Source: Colivivens sp963594655
GTDB lineage: Bacteria; Bacteroidota; Bacteroidia; Bacteroidales; Bacteroidaceae
DNA length: 64,000 nt
NCBI GenBank assembly: GCA_963594655.1
Contig: CAVBFD010000007.1
Location: forward strand, 5,694 to 69,693
Reading direction: 5' to 3'
Each line of letters starts with the position of its first letter. Position 1 is the first letter of the stretch. The position numbers and the translations under genes were made by a program. Below are positions 1 through 8,301 of the stretch, in pieces. A model generated the notes under the pieces. The model saw nothing but the letters and a program-made list of their open reading frames with translations, did no database searches and had not been told where the DNA came from.

Positions 1-1
1 A

Positions 2-232
2 CAGTGGCCCGAGTACAACGAGGACTACCTCAAGGAGGACAGCATGAAGATGATGGTGGCGTTCAACGGTAAGGCCCGCTTCCAGATGGAGTTCCCGGTA
101 GGGACGGCGCAGCAGACCATCATCGACGCGGCTATGGCAGACCCACAGGCGCAGAAGTGGATCGAGGGCTTCCAGGTGGTGAAGACCATCGTGGTCCCCG
201 GCAAGATGGTTAACGTGGTATTGAAGAAATAA
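2..232 (+). CDS. leuS: Leucyl-tRNA synthetase, C-terminal end (partial)
   Basis: The last 76 codons of a gene that begins before the window; the frame is open from base 2 to the stop at 230-232. The tail (QWPEYNEDYL at the start, then a stretch ending VVPGKMVNVVLKK) matches the C-terminal domain of bacterial LeuRS, which charges tRNA-Leu in the cytoplasm and uses this domain to hold the tRNA elbow. No catalytic motif lies in the visible part, so the call rests on the tail alone. The next gene follows after 9 bases and is probably co-transcribed. Confidence 0.9.
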   Translation, partial: QWPEYNEDYLKEDSMKMMVAFNGKARFQMEFPVGTAQQTIIDAAMADPQAQKWIEGFQVVKTIVVPGKMVNVVLKK

Positions 233-241
233 TACGAGGAG

Positions 242-1915
242 ATGACTCTAAAGAACCCACATATACACATGCCCGGCCATTTCAGGTTCAACCCCTGGCT
301 GGAGGCGAGGGACTACCTGATGATAGCCCTCGGCACGTTCCTTTACTCAGTGGGACAGGTATGCTTCATGTTGCCCTACGGTCTGACCTCGGGTGGCGTG
401 TCGGGTATCTCCGCCATCGTGTACTACGCCACTGGACTGGAGGTGCAGGTGACCTACAGTTTCATCAACGCCATGTTCCTCGTGGCTGCTGTCATCGTAC
501 TTGGGTGGAAGTTCTGCATGAAGACCATCTGGGGTGTGCTTACGACCACCTTCTGGCTCTGGATCTTCCAACGCATAGTGATGGACGAAAACGGACAGTT
601 GCCCCAACTCATCGGCAACGAGGCGTTCATGGCGTGTGTCCTCGGCGCGCTCATCCAGGGAACTGGACTGTTCTTCTGCTTCTCCAACAACGGAAGTACT
701 GGCGGCACGGACATCATAGCGGCGATAGTCAACAAGTACAGGAACGTGTCGTTGGGACAGATTCTCATGATATGCGACATCATCATCATATCCAGCTGTT
801 ACTTCATCTTCCACGACTGGTACAGGGTAATCTTCGGCTTCGTGATGCTGATAGTGTGCAACATGACGCTCGACTACCATACCACCAGGAGCCGTCAGGC
901 GGTGCAGTTCATGATATTCTCGCGCAACCCGTCCGCCATCGCCAACGCCATCATCAAGAGAGGCCACGGAGTGACCATGCTCAGTGGCGAGGGATGGTAC
1001 ACCAGCTCGGAGCGTAAGGTGATAGTGAGTATCGTGAAGCGCAGGGACCAGGTTTACATCTTCCGTATGATCAGGTCGATAGACCCCTATGCCTTCGTGT
1101 CCATGGGTAACGTGAACGGTGTGTGGGGTCAAGGGTTCGACAAGATGAAGGTGACCAAGGACAAGGATTTGCAGGGCAAGCGCACGCTGGTGTTTGCAAG
1201 TAACAGTGAACATAAACTGGCGGAGGTACGTGCCATCATGGGACCGAAGTATGATATCCGTTCACTCGCCGACATCGGTTGTTATATAGACATACCGGAG
1301 AAGGCTGCCACCACACAGGGCAACGCCCTGCTCAAGGCCAACTTCGTGAAACGCTACTACGGGTTCGACTGCTTTGCGGACGATTCCGCACTGGAGTGTA
1401 CGGCACTGGGCGGACTCCCCGGGGTCTACTCGTCGAGGTACGCCGCGGTGGATGTGGAGAAGGAGGCGCAGGAGAGTGTCAAGTCCGTCAATGCGGAGGA
1501 ATATACTGAGGAACTGTCGCAAAAGATGCTCGACATACTGCACAACCACGCGCCTGTGGTCGAGAAACCCGGGAACCATAACGTGGCAGCCAATGTCAAC
1601 AAACTGTTGAACGAGCTGGCCGGCGCGAAGGACCGGTCCGCGCGACTGCATACAGCCGTGGCACTGGTAACAGGCGAGTCGTCCGACCCTAAGGGTTGGG
1701 AGACCCATATCTTCGACGGTGTGCTTGAAGGCACTGTCGCCACGAAGCCGTTCGGCAATGTGGAGGAGTCGTTCTCCTACGACTCCGTGTTCACTCCTGT
1801 GGGTCAGCGGATGACTTATGCGGAACTGGGCGCGGACGTGAAGAACAAGATCAGTCAGCGGTTCATCGCAATCAACAAGATGAAGCAATATATAGAAAAG
1901 GAAAAGGAGAAGTGA
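242..1915 (+). CDS. YitT-family membrane protein fused to a degenerate RdgB/HAM1-like domain
   Basis: 557 residues in one frame, starting at an ATG just after AGGAG. Residues 1 to about 305 form a complete YitT-type protein: several hydrophobic segments from about residue 25 to 225, then a soluble DUF2179-like region ending GVWGQGFDKMK, where such proteins normally stop. Residues from about 315 onward are a second protein, homologous to inosine/xanthosine triphosphate pyrophosphatases (LVFASNSEHKL, CFADDSALE, PGVYSSRYA). It carries an insertion of about 40 residues after the RYA motif. Against its neighbour rdgB about 55 of 89 N-terminal positions are identical by my hand alignment. Active-site positions are altered: ENA reads GNA, GFGYDP reads SFSYDS, SHR reads SQR. 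YitT proteins have no firmly known transport role. The fused domain may bind nucleotides without hydrolysing them; that is inference. Confidence 0.85.
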   Translation: MTLKNPHIHMPGHFRFNPWLEARDYLMIALGTFLYSVGQVCFMLPYGLTSGGVSGISAIVYYATGLEVQVTYSFINAMFLVAAVIVLGWKFCMKTIWGVLTTTFWLWIFQRIVMDENGQLPQLIGNEAFMACVLGALIQGTGLFFCFSNNGSTGGTDIIAAIVNKYRNVSLGQILMICDIIIISSCYFIFHDWYRVIFGFVMLIVCNMTLDYHTTRSRQAVQFMIFSRNPSAIANAIIKRGHGVTMLSGEGWYTSSERKVIVSIVKRRDQVYIFRMIRSIDPYAFVSMGNVNGVWGQGFDKMKVTKDKDLQGKRTLVFASNSEHKLAEVRAIMGPKYDIRSLADIGCYIDIPEKAATTQGNALLKANFVKRYYGFDCFADDSALECTALGGLPGVYSSRYAAVDVEKEAQESVKSVNAEEYTEELSQKMLDILHNHAPVVEKPGNHNVAANVNKLLNELAGAKDRSARLHTAVALVTGESSDPKGWETHIFDGVLEGTVATKPFGNVEESFSYDSVFTPVGQRMTYAELGADVKNKISQRFIAINKMKQYIEKEKEK

Positions 1916-2493
1916 TGGAGAAACTGGTATTCGCAAGCAACAACGCACATAAGCTGGAGGAGATAAGGGCGATTCTTGGACACCGGTTCGAGATAGTAAG
2001 CCTCAAGGACATAGGGTGTCACGACGACATCCCCGAGACAGGGGCGACCATTCAGGAGAACGCACTGCAGAAGGCCCGGTATGTCAAGGACCGCTTCGGC
2101 TACGACTGCTTCGCCGATGACACGGGTCTCGAATGTGAGGCTCTCGGTGGAGACCCTGGAGTGCATACCGCACGCTACGCCGGGGGTGAGGGACACGACA
2201 ACGAGGCGAACATGGACAAGCTGCTGCGTAACCTGGAGGGGAAGGACAACCGCAAGGCGCAGTTCCACACGTCGATAGCGTTACTGTACAAGGGGGAGAC
2301 CCACCTGTTCGAGGGTATCGTCAAGGGACACATAGCCACGGAGAGGCACGGCGGTGAGGGCTTCGGCTACGACCCGGTGTTCGTTCCTGAGGGTTACGAC
2401 CTTACTTTCGCACAGTTGGGTAATGACATAAAGAACCAGATAAGTCACAGGGCAAGGGCAGTCATGCAACTGTGCCGGTTTCTGGACAAATGA
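1915..2493 (+). CDS. rdgB: Non-canonical purine NTP pyrophosphatase (RdgB/HAM1/ITPA family)
   Basis: 192 residues, the usual family length. RdgB hydrolyses dITP, XTP and similar deaminated nucleotides to monophosphates so they are not built into DNA. The motifs are intact: FASNNAHKL at the N-terminus, QENALQKA with the metal-binding Glu, CFADDTGLE with the catalytic Asp, GVHTARYAGG, GFGYDPVF and SHRARA near the end. The start is the ATG at 1915 sharing a base with the stop of the preceding fusion gene (TGATG), with AGGAGA just upstream; a GTG one codon earlier is less likely. It is translationally coupled to the fusion gene and to porZ downstream. Confidence 0.95.
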   Translation: MEKLVFASNNAHKLEEIRAILGHRFEIVSLKDIGCHDDIPETGATIQENALQKARYVKDRFGYDCFADDTGLECEALGGDPGVHTARYAGGEGHDNEANMDKLLRNLEGKDNRKAQFHTSIALLYKGETHLFEGIVKGHIATERHGGEGFGYDPVFVPEGYDLTFAQLGNDIKNQISHRARAVMQLCRFLDK

Positions 2494-4823
2494 TTGATGA
2501 TATGAGACGGAGTTTTACAGCACTTGTCATCGCCATGGGCATGATGGTCTTCCTGCGGCCTTTGGCGGCAGTCGCCGGTTACGGCGACTGGAAGGTCTAT
2601 GCCGCCTACCACCAGGCTACGGACGCTGTGGTGTTCGGCGGTATGGTGTACGTGTTGAGCAGTGGGGGACTCTACAGCTATGACCCGGAGTACACTGAGG
2701 TGGTGACGTACGACAAGTCTACGGTACTGAGCGACAACGGTATCTTCGGCATCAGGGTGTGCGAGGCTACAGGACTGCTCGTTGCTGTGTACACTAACGG
2801 CAACGTGGACCTGATAGACGCAAGCGGCAATGTCTACAACATGTCCGAACTCAAGGGCAAGTCGATGAGCGACAAGACCATCAATGACCTTTATGTGTAC
2901 GGGCAGTACGTGTACATATCCACCAACTCGGGCATCGTGACACTCGACACGAAACGGAGGGTGTTCGCAGGTTACTATAACTTCGGCAGACAGGTGACAG
3001 GTCTCACCGTAGACGAGGGCTGTATAGTGGCGTTGACCGACGGTGGAGTGTACAGGGGACAGTTGTCCGCCAACCTGCTGGACTCCAACAACTGGACGCA
3101 TGTAAGTGACAGGGTTCTGAGTAGGCTGGTGAGTCTCGACGGCACGTTCTATGCGATTACAACGGCGGGACGACTGGCACTGGTGAAGGACAAGGAGACG
3201 TTCGATATATCTACGGTGGACAACGCGACCATCAACGGTTACAGTATATGCGGTGACCGCCTTTTCCTGTTCTCCTCCGCTTCAATATATGTGTATGACT
3301 CCGACGGCAACAGCAAGAAGACCGACAATCCGCTGGGGATATACTCCGTGGTGCAGTCGGGCAGCACCTACTGGTTGGCGTGCGGATCGAAGGGACTCAT
3401 GGGGGCTACGTATGACGGCAGTTCGTTCAGTGTGTCGGTATCATCCATATTGCCTGTCAGTCCGTTGGAGAACCATTTCAATAGGTTGCGCCGTTACGGC
3501 AGCCGTCTGCTGTCCGTGGGAGGCGCATTGGAGATACCCTACGTGACAAGACCGTTCTGTGCGCAGATGTTGGATGACGGCGAATGGTCGTTCTTCGACA
3601 ACGACTCCATGAAGATCTATATAGGGACGGGCAACTTCCACAACGCGCTCGACATCATACAGGACCCTAACGATGCAGACCACCACTTCGTGAGTGCCGT
3701 GACGGGACTGTACGAGTTCAGGGCACAGAAGATGGTGAAGCACTACACCTACGACAACTCACCGCTCACGACCATACTGCCAAAGAACTGGCGACCGGGC
3801 TATTACGTGAGGGTCAGTGGACTGGCGTTCGACAGTCAGTACAACCTCTGGATGCTCAACTGTGAGGTGGACACGGTGGTCACGATTCTGAAGGCGGACG
3901 GCACGTGGCAGAAGTACTACTGTCCGGAGATAGCAGGTCACCCGGTATGCGACCAGATTATGTTCGACAGCCGTGGTTGGGCGTGGATACTGAGCCGTGT
4001 GTCAGGAAGCAACAACGCCGCCGGGGTGTTCGTCCTCAACACGGCAGGTACGGTGGACAGTCACTCGGACGACACTGGCAAGTTCTACGGTTCGATGACC
4101 AACCAGGACGGTGTGTCGTACGGTTTCAATAAGTTCAACTGTGTGGTGGAAGACCTCAATGGAGCGGTATGGATGGGTACGAGCGTGGGACCGCTGGTCA
4201 CCTTCAACCCCTCGTCCGTCTTCGACTCCAACTTCACCGTCACCCAGTGTAAGGTGCCGCGTAACGACGGCACAGGGTACGCCGACTACCTTCTCAGCGA
4301 GGTGGAGGTGCGCAGCATCGCTGTGGACGGAGGCAACCGCAAGTGGATGGGAACAGTAGGCAGCGGAGTCTATCTGGTGAGTGCCGACGGCACGGAGATA
4401 CTCGAACACTTCACGGCGGACAACAGTCCCCTCCTCTCCGACGACATCTACTCCATATCCATCGACGGAAGTACAGGTGAGGTGTTCTTCGGGACACTTA
4501 ACGGACTGGTGTCGTACATGGGCAACGCCACAGACCCTGCGGAGGAGTTCGACAAGGACTTGGTGAAGGTGTACCCCAATCCTGTGCGTCCGGACTATAC
4601 AGGTAATATTATCATCCGTGGACTTATGTCCAGTTCAGACGTGAAGATTGTCAACGCGGCCGGCAGACTGGTGCATGAAGGCACGTCAGTAGGCGGGTCG
4701 TACACCTGGGACGGAGTGACCGCAGGTGGGGACAGGGCGGCATCAGGTGTGTATTACATTCTGGCGACAGACGAGGAAGGTAACAGCGGTGTGGCGGCGA
4801 AATTCCTAATTGTCAAAGAATAG
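2490..4823 (+). CDS. porZ: Type IX secretion system PorZ-like protein (beta-propeller)
   Basis: 777 residues from the ATG at 2490, which overlaps the rdgB stop by 4 bases; an ATG at 2502 is a possible alternative and begins right at the signal peptide. After a hydrophobic leader (LVIAMGMMVFL, cleavage probably after AVA) the protein starts YGDWKVYAAYHQAT and continues as repeated beta-propeller blades (two-component-regulator-propeller type, for example DLNGAVWMGTSVG and GGNRKWMGTVGSG). The last 85 residues (KVYPNPVRP to FLIVKE) are a T9SS-like C-terminal sandwich domain. Length and architecture match PorZ of Porphyromonas gingivalis, part of the cell-surface attachment complex PorU-V-Q-Z. 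Another propeller protein with a CTD is possible, but length and single-copy context favour PorZ. Confidence 0.8.
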   Translation: MIDDMRRSFTALVIAMGMMVFLRPLAAVAGYGDWKVYAAYHQATDAVVFGGMVYVLSSGGLYSYDPEYTEVVTYDKSTVLSDNGIFGIRVCEATGLLVAVYTNGNVDLIDASGNVYNMSELKGKSMSDKTINDLYVYGQYVYISTNSGIVTLDTKRRVFAGYYNFGRQVTGLTVDEGCIVALTDGGVYRGQLSANLLDSNNWTHVSDRVLSRLVSLDGTFYAITTAGRLALVKDKETFDISTVDNATINGYSICGDRLFLFSSASIYVYDSDGNSKKTDNPLGIYSVVQSGSTYWLACGSKGLMGATYDGSSFSVSVSSILPVSPLENHFNRLRRYGSRLLSVGGALEIPYVTRPFCAQMLDDGEWSFFDNDSMKIYIGTGNFHNALDIIQDPNDADHHFVSAVTGLYEFRAQKMVKHYTYDNSPLTTILPKNWRPGYYVRVSGLAFDSQYNLWMLNCEVDTVVTILKADGTWQKYYCPEIAGHPVCDQIMFDSRGWAWILSRVSGSNNAAGVFVLNTAGTVDSHSDDTGKFYGSMTNQDGVSYGFNKFNCVVEDLNGAVWMGTSVGPLVTFNPSSVFDSNFTVTQCKVPRNDGTGYADYLLSEVEVRSIAVDGGNRKWMGTVGSGVYLVSADGTEILEHFTADNSPLLSDDIYSISIDGSTGEVFFGTLNGLVSYMGNATDPAEEFDKDLVKVYPNPVRPDYTGNIIIRGLMSSSDVKIVNAAGRLVHEGTSVGGSYTWDGVTAGGDRAASGVYYILATDEEGNSGVAAKFLIVKE

Positions 4824-4834
4824 GCGGCGAAAAA

Positions 4835-4866
4835 TTTTGCCAATACACATAAAAGCAGTACCTTTG
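4835..4866 (+). promoter_or_regulatory. Bacteroidetes-type promoter for greA
   Basis: TTTTG at 4835-4839 and TACCTTTG at 4859-4866, 19 bases apart, match the Bacteroidetes -33/-7 consensus (TTTG, TAnnTTTG). Transcription would start near 4873, giving a leader of about 120 bases before greA. Confidence 0.75.
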
Positions 4867-4888
4867 CACCGCAATTGAGACTGAAGGG

Positions 4889-4910
4889 TTCCGACACGCA
4901 AGTGCCGGAA
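4889..4910 (+). promoter_or_regulatory. Hairpin in the greA leader
   Basis: Arms 4889-4897 and 4902-4910 pair over nine bases with one mismatch and close a GCAA (GNRA-type) tetraloop; a T-rich run (TTCTTATTCTTGTTG) follows. It sits about 16 bases after the predicted transcript start. It could stabilise the message or act as an attenuator; the sequence alone does not say which. Confidence 0.5.
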
Positions 4911-4992
4911 TTCTTATTCTTGTTGCCCTAACCGGACCCGACTCTGACGGTCTGAGAAACAATTTTATAAACAATCAAAAGACAAGTACAAA

Positions 4993-5457
4993 ATGGCTTA
5001 CATGTCACGTGAGGGCTATGATAAGATCAGAGCCGAAATCAAACAGTTGGAGGAAGTGGAGCGTCCCGAGGTGATCCGTCAGATTCAGGAGGCGCGCGAG
5101 AAGGGCGACCTTTCGGAGAATGCCGAATACGATGCCGCCAAGGAGGCTCAGGGAAAGCTTGAGACGAAGATAGCTCAACTCAAGGCTACGCTTGCCGACG
5201 CCAAGATAATAGACACGTCAAAGGTGCAGACCGAGGTGGTTCAGATTCTCTCTAAGGTGGAGATGAAGAACGTGAAGACAGGGGCCGCCATGACCTATAC
5301 CATCGTCAGCGAGAGTGAGGCTAACCTGAGAGAGAAGAAGATTTCCGTAGCCACCCCTATAGCGCAGGGACTGCTCGGCAAGAAGGTGGGCGACGTGGCT
5401 ACCATCAAGATTCCGCAGGGTATCATTGAACTGGAGATAACCAACATATCCATCTGA
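4993..5457 (+). CDS. greA: Transcription elongation factor GreA
   Basis: 154 residues, the normal GreA length. GreA rescues backtracked RNA polymerase by stimulating cleavage of the RNA 3' end through the secondary channel. The N-terminal coiled coil (about residues 1-75) carries the acidic tip motif in EKGDLSENAEYDAAKE, and the C-terminal FKBP-like domain ends in PIAQGLLGKKVGD followed by a beta-strand segment. It has its own promoter and a structured leader of about 120 bases. The HIT-family gene begins 34 bases downstream and is probably in the same transcript. Confidence 0.96.
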   Translation: MAYMSREGYDKIRAEIKQLEEVERPEVIRQIQEAREKGDLSENAEYDAAKEAQGKLETKIAQLKATLADAKIIDTSKVQTEVVQILSKVEMKNVKTGAAMTYTIVSESEANLREKKISVATPIAQGLLGKKVGDVATIKIPQGIIELEITNISI

Positions 5458-5491
5458 ACGTAGGACTACTACACCTTATTATATATATAGT

Positions 5492-5893
5492 ATGGCTACT
5501 CTTTTCACAAAAATAGCGAACGGAGAGATACCGAGCTACAAATGTGCGGAGGACGGTGAGTTCTACGCTTTTCTGGACATCAACCCACTGGTAAAGGGAC
5601 ACACGCTGTGCATCCCCAGGCGTGAGGTGGACTATATCTTCGACATGGAGGACGACGAGATAGCGCGTTTTCAGGTGTTCGCCAAGAAGGTGGCGAAGGC
5701 AATCAAGTTGGCTTTCCCCTGCATCAAGGTGGGTGAGGCTGTACTTGGACTGGAGGTGCCGCACGCCCACATACACCTCGTACCCATGCAGTCCGAGAAG
5801 GACATGATATTCAGCAACCCAAAGAAAAGTTTCCCTGAGGACGAGATGAAGGCGACGGCGGATGCCATCCTCGCGGAGTTCCAGAAGTTGTGA
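5492..5893 (+). CDS. HIT-family nucleotide-binding hydrolase
   Basis: 133 residues, typical for a bacterial Hint/HinT-like protein. The histidine triad HAHIHLVP, with the catalytic middle histidine, lies near residue 90; the N-terminus (FTKIANGEIPSY) and the segment FLDINPLVKGHTL are family hallmarks. Such enzymes hydrolyse phosphoramidates of nucleotides, for example AMP-lysine; the physiological substrate is unknown. It follows greA by 34 bases and is closed by a strong terminator, so the pair greA-HIT forms one unit. The start ATG lies after an AT-rich stretch without a clear Shine-Dalgarno, as is usual in Bacteroidetes. Confidence 0.93.
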   Translation: MATLFTKIANGEIPSYKCAEDGEFYAFLDINPLVKGHTLCIPRREVDYIFDMEDDEIARFQVFAKKVAKAIKLAFPCIKVGEAVLGLEVPHAHIHLVPMQSEKDMIFSNPKKSFPEDEMKATADAILAEFQKL

Positions 5894-5926
5894 TCATACC
5901 GGACTGAAACAGCCCGGATTACCTTA

Positions 5927-5971
5927 CAGTCACGCTACCGAACACGAACGGTAGCGTGACTGTTTTTTTTT
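5927..5971 (+). terminator. Strong intrinsic terminator after greA-HIT
   Basis: Perfect 14-bp inverted repeat (5927-5940 with 5949-5962), loop of 8 bases, followed by an unbroken run of T to about 5971. It separates the HIT gene from the AT-rich region beyond. Confidence 0.93.
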
Positions 5972-6064
5972 GTATGGACTTTTCTGTGTTTTTGCAATAG
6001 TGTTCGGTTACAATAATTGATACCAATCAATAAAACGAGAAAATTCAAACAAAAATGAGAGTAT

Positions 6065-6099
6065 TTGTTGTTCCACTTTTGGGAAAGTGCGTAACTTTG
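6065..6099 (+). promoter_or_regulatory. Promoter with no protein-coding gene behind it
   Basis: TTTG/TTG at 6064-6070 and TAACTTTG at 6092-6099, spaced about 21 bases, give a very good Bacteroidetes promoter. The only feature between it and the next terminator (6317-6345) is non-coding, AT-rich sequence. Confidence 0.75.
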
Positions 6100-6104
6100 C
6101 ATCG

Positions 6105-6346
6105 TCAAAAGGAAATAAAGGTTCCTGAGACGAAAAAGAACATTGAAACAAGAAAGTTAGACTGAAGGTTTTAGGCTAAAGATATAAAGGTTTATTGTTA
6201 ATAAGGACATAAAGATAGGTATTAAAGTAAGGTAATTTTTTCAGTAAGTATTAGTTATTGGTAAAAGATTGTAAAAAGGATTTGATTAGGTATTAATTTT
6301 AAGGTTAGTAATGATGAAGAGGCACTAGTGATAGTTCCTCTTTTTC
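6105..6346 (+). ncRNA. Candidate small RNA, about 240 bases
   Basis: The stretch lies between a strong promoter and an intrinsic terminator and has no convincing reading frame. It is AT-rich and strikingly poor in C on the plus strand, unlike the flanking genes. At its 5' end CGTC and AGGAA (6103-6114) can pair with TTCCT and GACG (6122-6132) to form a hairpin; its 3' end is the terminator stem. The middle has loose repeats of GGTATTA. The alternative is a long leader of argS, but argS has its own promoter after the terminator. I cannot assign it to a known RNA family (6S RNA was considered). Confidence 0.5.
6317..6345 (+). terminator. Intrinsic terminator of the candidate small RNA
   Basis: Arms 6317-6326 and 6333-6342 pair at 9 of 10 positions around a 6-base loop, then a T-run (interrupted by CGC) follows. 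It lies upstream of the argS promoter, so it separates the two transcripts. Confidence 0.7.
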
Positions 6347-6407
6347 GCTTTTATATACCCCTTAGTGCATAAATCCCCCACTTATCGTCCAATAACCGAC
6401 AAATAGT

Positions 6408-6438
6408 TGTCACACTATCAATATTTTTCCTACCTTTG
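6408..6438 (+). promoter_or_regulatory. Promoter for argS
   Basis: TTG at 6408-6410 and TACCTTTG at 6431-6438, 20 bases apart. It places transcription start about 25 bases before the ATG at 6469 and rules out the upstream in-frame start at 6436. Confidence 0.75.
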
Positions 6439-6468
6439 CACTCTCTAAACAAATTAGAACGTATCAAG

Positions 6469-8289
6469 ATGAGTACTGAACAGAAAATACAGAAAGCGGT
6501 GAAGGACTGTCTGGAGACGGTGTACGGCGCGTACATTGACGCGGGACAGGTACAGGTGCAACAGACACGCAGTGAGTTTGAAGGTCAGCTCACGGTGGTG
6601 GTCTTCCCCCTGCTGCGCATCACAAAGAAAAGTCCCGAACAGACCGGCGAGGAGATTGGCGCCTACCTGAAGGACAATCTGAAAGGGGTAGTTGACGGAT
6701 ATAACGTGGTGAAGGGCTTCCTCAACCTTGTCATATCGTCGGAGAACTGGGTGGACATACTCAACGCCATCAACACCGAGGAGAACTTCGGGTTCGTCCC
6801 TGTCGCGGACGACTCTCCGCTCACCATGATTGAGTACTCGTCGCCCAACACCAACAAGCCGCTCCATCTGGGACATGTGCGCAACAACCTGTTGGGCAGT
6901 TCTCTCGCCCGTATCGTCGAGGCGAACGGCAACAAGGTGGTGAAGACCAACATCGTCAACGACAGAGGAATCCATATATGCAAGTCGATGCTCGCTTGGT
7001 TGAAGTACGGCAACGGGGAGACTCCGGAGTCGTCGGGCAAGAAGGGCGACCACCTGATAGGAGACTATTACGTGGCGTTCGACAAGCATTATAAGGATCA
7101 GTGCAGGGATCTTGAGGAACAGTACAAGGCGGAGGGAATGAGCGATGAGGACGCCGCCCAGAAAGCCAAGCGGGAAGCTCCGCTCATCAAGGAAGCGCAC
7201 GAGATGCTCGTGAAGTGGGAACAGAACGACCCGGAGGTGCGCGCGCTGTGGAAGAAGATGAACTCATGGGTGTATGCCGGGTTCGACGAGACATATAAGG
7301 CGATGGGAGTGAGCTTCGACAAGATATACTACGAGTCGGAGACCTACCTCGAAGGTAAGAAGGCGGTGCTGGAAGGACTCGACAAGGGACTCTTCTATCG
7401 CCGTCCCGACAACTCCGTGTGGGCTGACCTGACCAAGGACGGACTCGACGAGAAACTGCTGCTGCGCAGTGACGGCACGTCGGTGTACATGACGCAGGAC
7501 ATAGGCACTGCGAAGCTCCGTTTCCAGGACTATCCCATCGACAGGATGATATATGTGGTGGGCAACGAACAGAACTACCACTTCCAGGTACTCTCCATCC
7601 TGCTCGACAGGCTCGGGTTCAAGTGGGGCAAGGACCTTGTGCATTTCTCCTACGGTATGGTGGAACTGCCCAACGGTAAGATGAAGAGCCGTGAGGGTAC
7701 AGTGGTCGATGCGGACGAACTCATCGACAAGATGATAACCGACGCCTACAACATATCAAGGGAGATGGGCAAGAACAGCGACATCGACGAGGCGGAAGCC
7801 AGGGAGATAGCGAGGAAAGTGGGACTGGGCGCATTAAAGTACTTCATACTGAAGGTGGACGCGCGCAAGAACATGTTGTTCAACCCTGCTGAGAGCATCG
7901 ATTTCAACGGCAACACAGGTCCGTTCATCCAATACACCTACGCCCGAATCCGTTCCGTACTCCGCAAGGCGGTGGAGGCAGGTACGGTCATTCCGCAGAC
8001 CTTGACTCCGGGAGTGCAACTCGCGGAGAAGGAGGTGAGCCTTATCCAGAAGCTCAACGACTTCCCAACGGTGGTGGGGGAGGCTGGGAAGAACTACAAC
8101 CCGTCCACCATCGCCAACTACTGCTATGAGCTTACGAAGGAGTACAACCAGTTCTACCATGACTTCAGCATACTCAAGGAGGAGGACAGTGGCAAGAGAC
8201 TGTTCCGTATCGTGCTTTCGGAGACTGTGGCCAAGATACTGAAAGAGGGAATGGGACTGCTTGGCATCGAGATGCCAGAACGCATGTAA
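6469..8289 (+). CDS. argS: Arginyl-tRNA synthetase
   Basis: 606 residues, a class I synthetase that charges tRNA-Arg. The order of domains is right: an N-terminal Add1-like domain (1 to about 110), the HIGH-type signature PLHLGHVRNN near residue 131, the KMSKS-type loop as GKMKSREG near residue 404, and a C-terminal anticodon-binding DALR domain ending GLLGIEMPERM. The start is set by the promoter at 6431-6438. It leads a unit with the RNase H gene (12 bases downstream) and the ABC exporter. Confidence 0.97.
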   Translation: MSTEQKIQKAVKDCLETVYGAYIDAGQVQVQQTRSEFEGQLTVVVFPLLRITKKSPEQTGEEIGAYLKDNLKGVVDGYNVVKGFLNLVISSENWVDILNAINTEENFGFVPVADDSPLTMIEYSSPNTNKPLHLGHVRNNLLGSSLARIVEANGNKVVKTNIVNDRGIHICKSMLAWLKYGNGETPESSGKKGDHLIGDYYVAFDKHYKDQCRDLEEQYKAEGMSDEDAAQKAKREAPLIKEAHEMLVKWEQNDPEVRALWKKMNSWVYAGFDETYKAMGVSFDKIYYESETYLEGKKAVLEGLDKGLFYRRPDNSVWADLTKDGLDEKLLLRSDGTSVYMTQDIGTAKLRFQDYPIDRMIYVVGNEQNYHFQVLSILLDRLGFKWGKDLVHFSYGMVELPNGKMKSREGTVVDADELIDKMITDAYNISREMGKNSDIDEAEAREIARKVGLGALKYFILKVDARKNMLFNPAESIDFNGNTGPFIQYTYARIRSVLRKAVEAGTVIPQTLTPGVQLAEKEVSLIQKLNDFPTVVGEAGKNYNPSTIANYCYELTKEYNQFYHDFSILKEEDSGKRLFRIVLSETVAKILKEGMGLLGIEMPERM

Positions 8290-8301
8290 GTACCTGACAG
8301 T

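Noticed and set aside
347..1213. Long open frame on the minus strand opposite the YitT part
   Set aside because: It is antisense to a clear gene, rich in His and Val with no recognisable motif, which is typical of the reverse strand of GC-rich genes here.
6105..6346. 6S RNA
   Set aside because: I could not find a closing stem between the two ends or the large central bubble; left as an unassigned RNA candidate.
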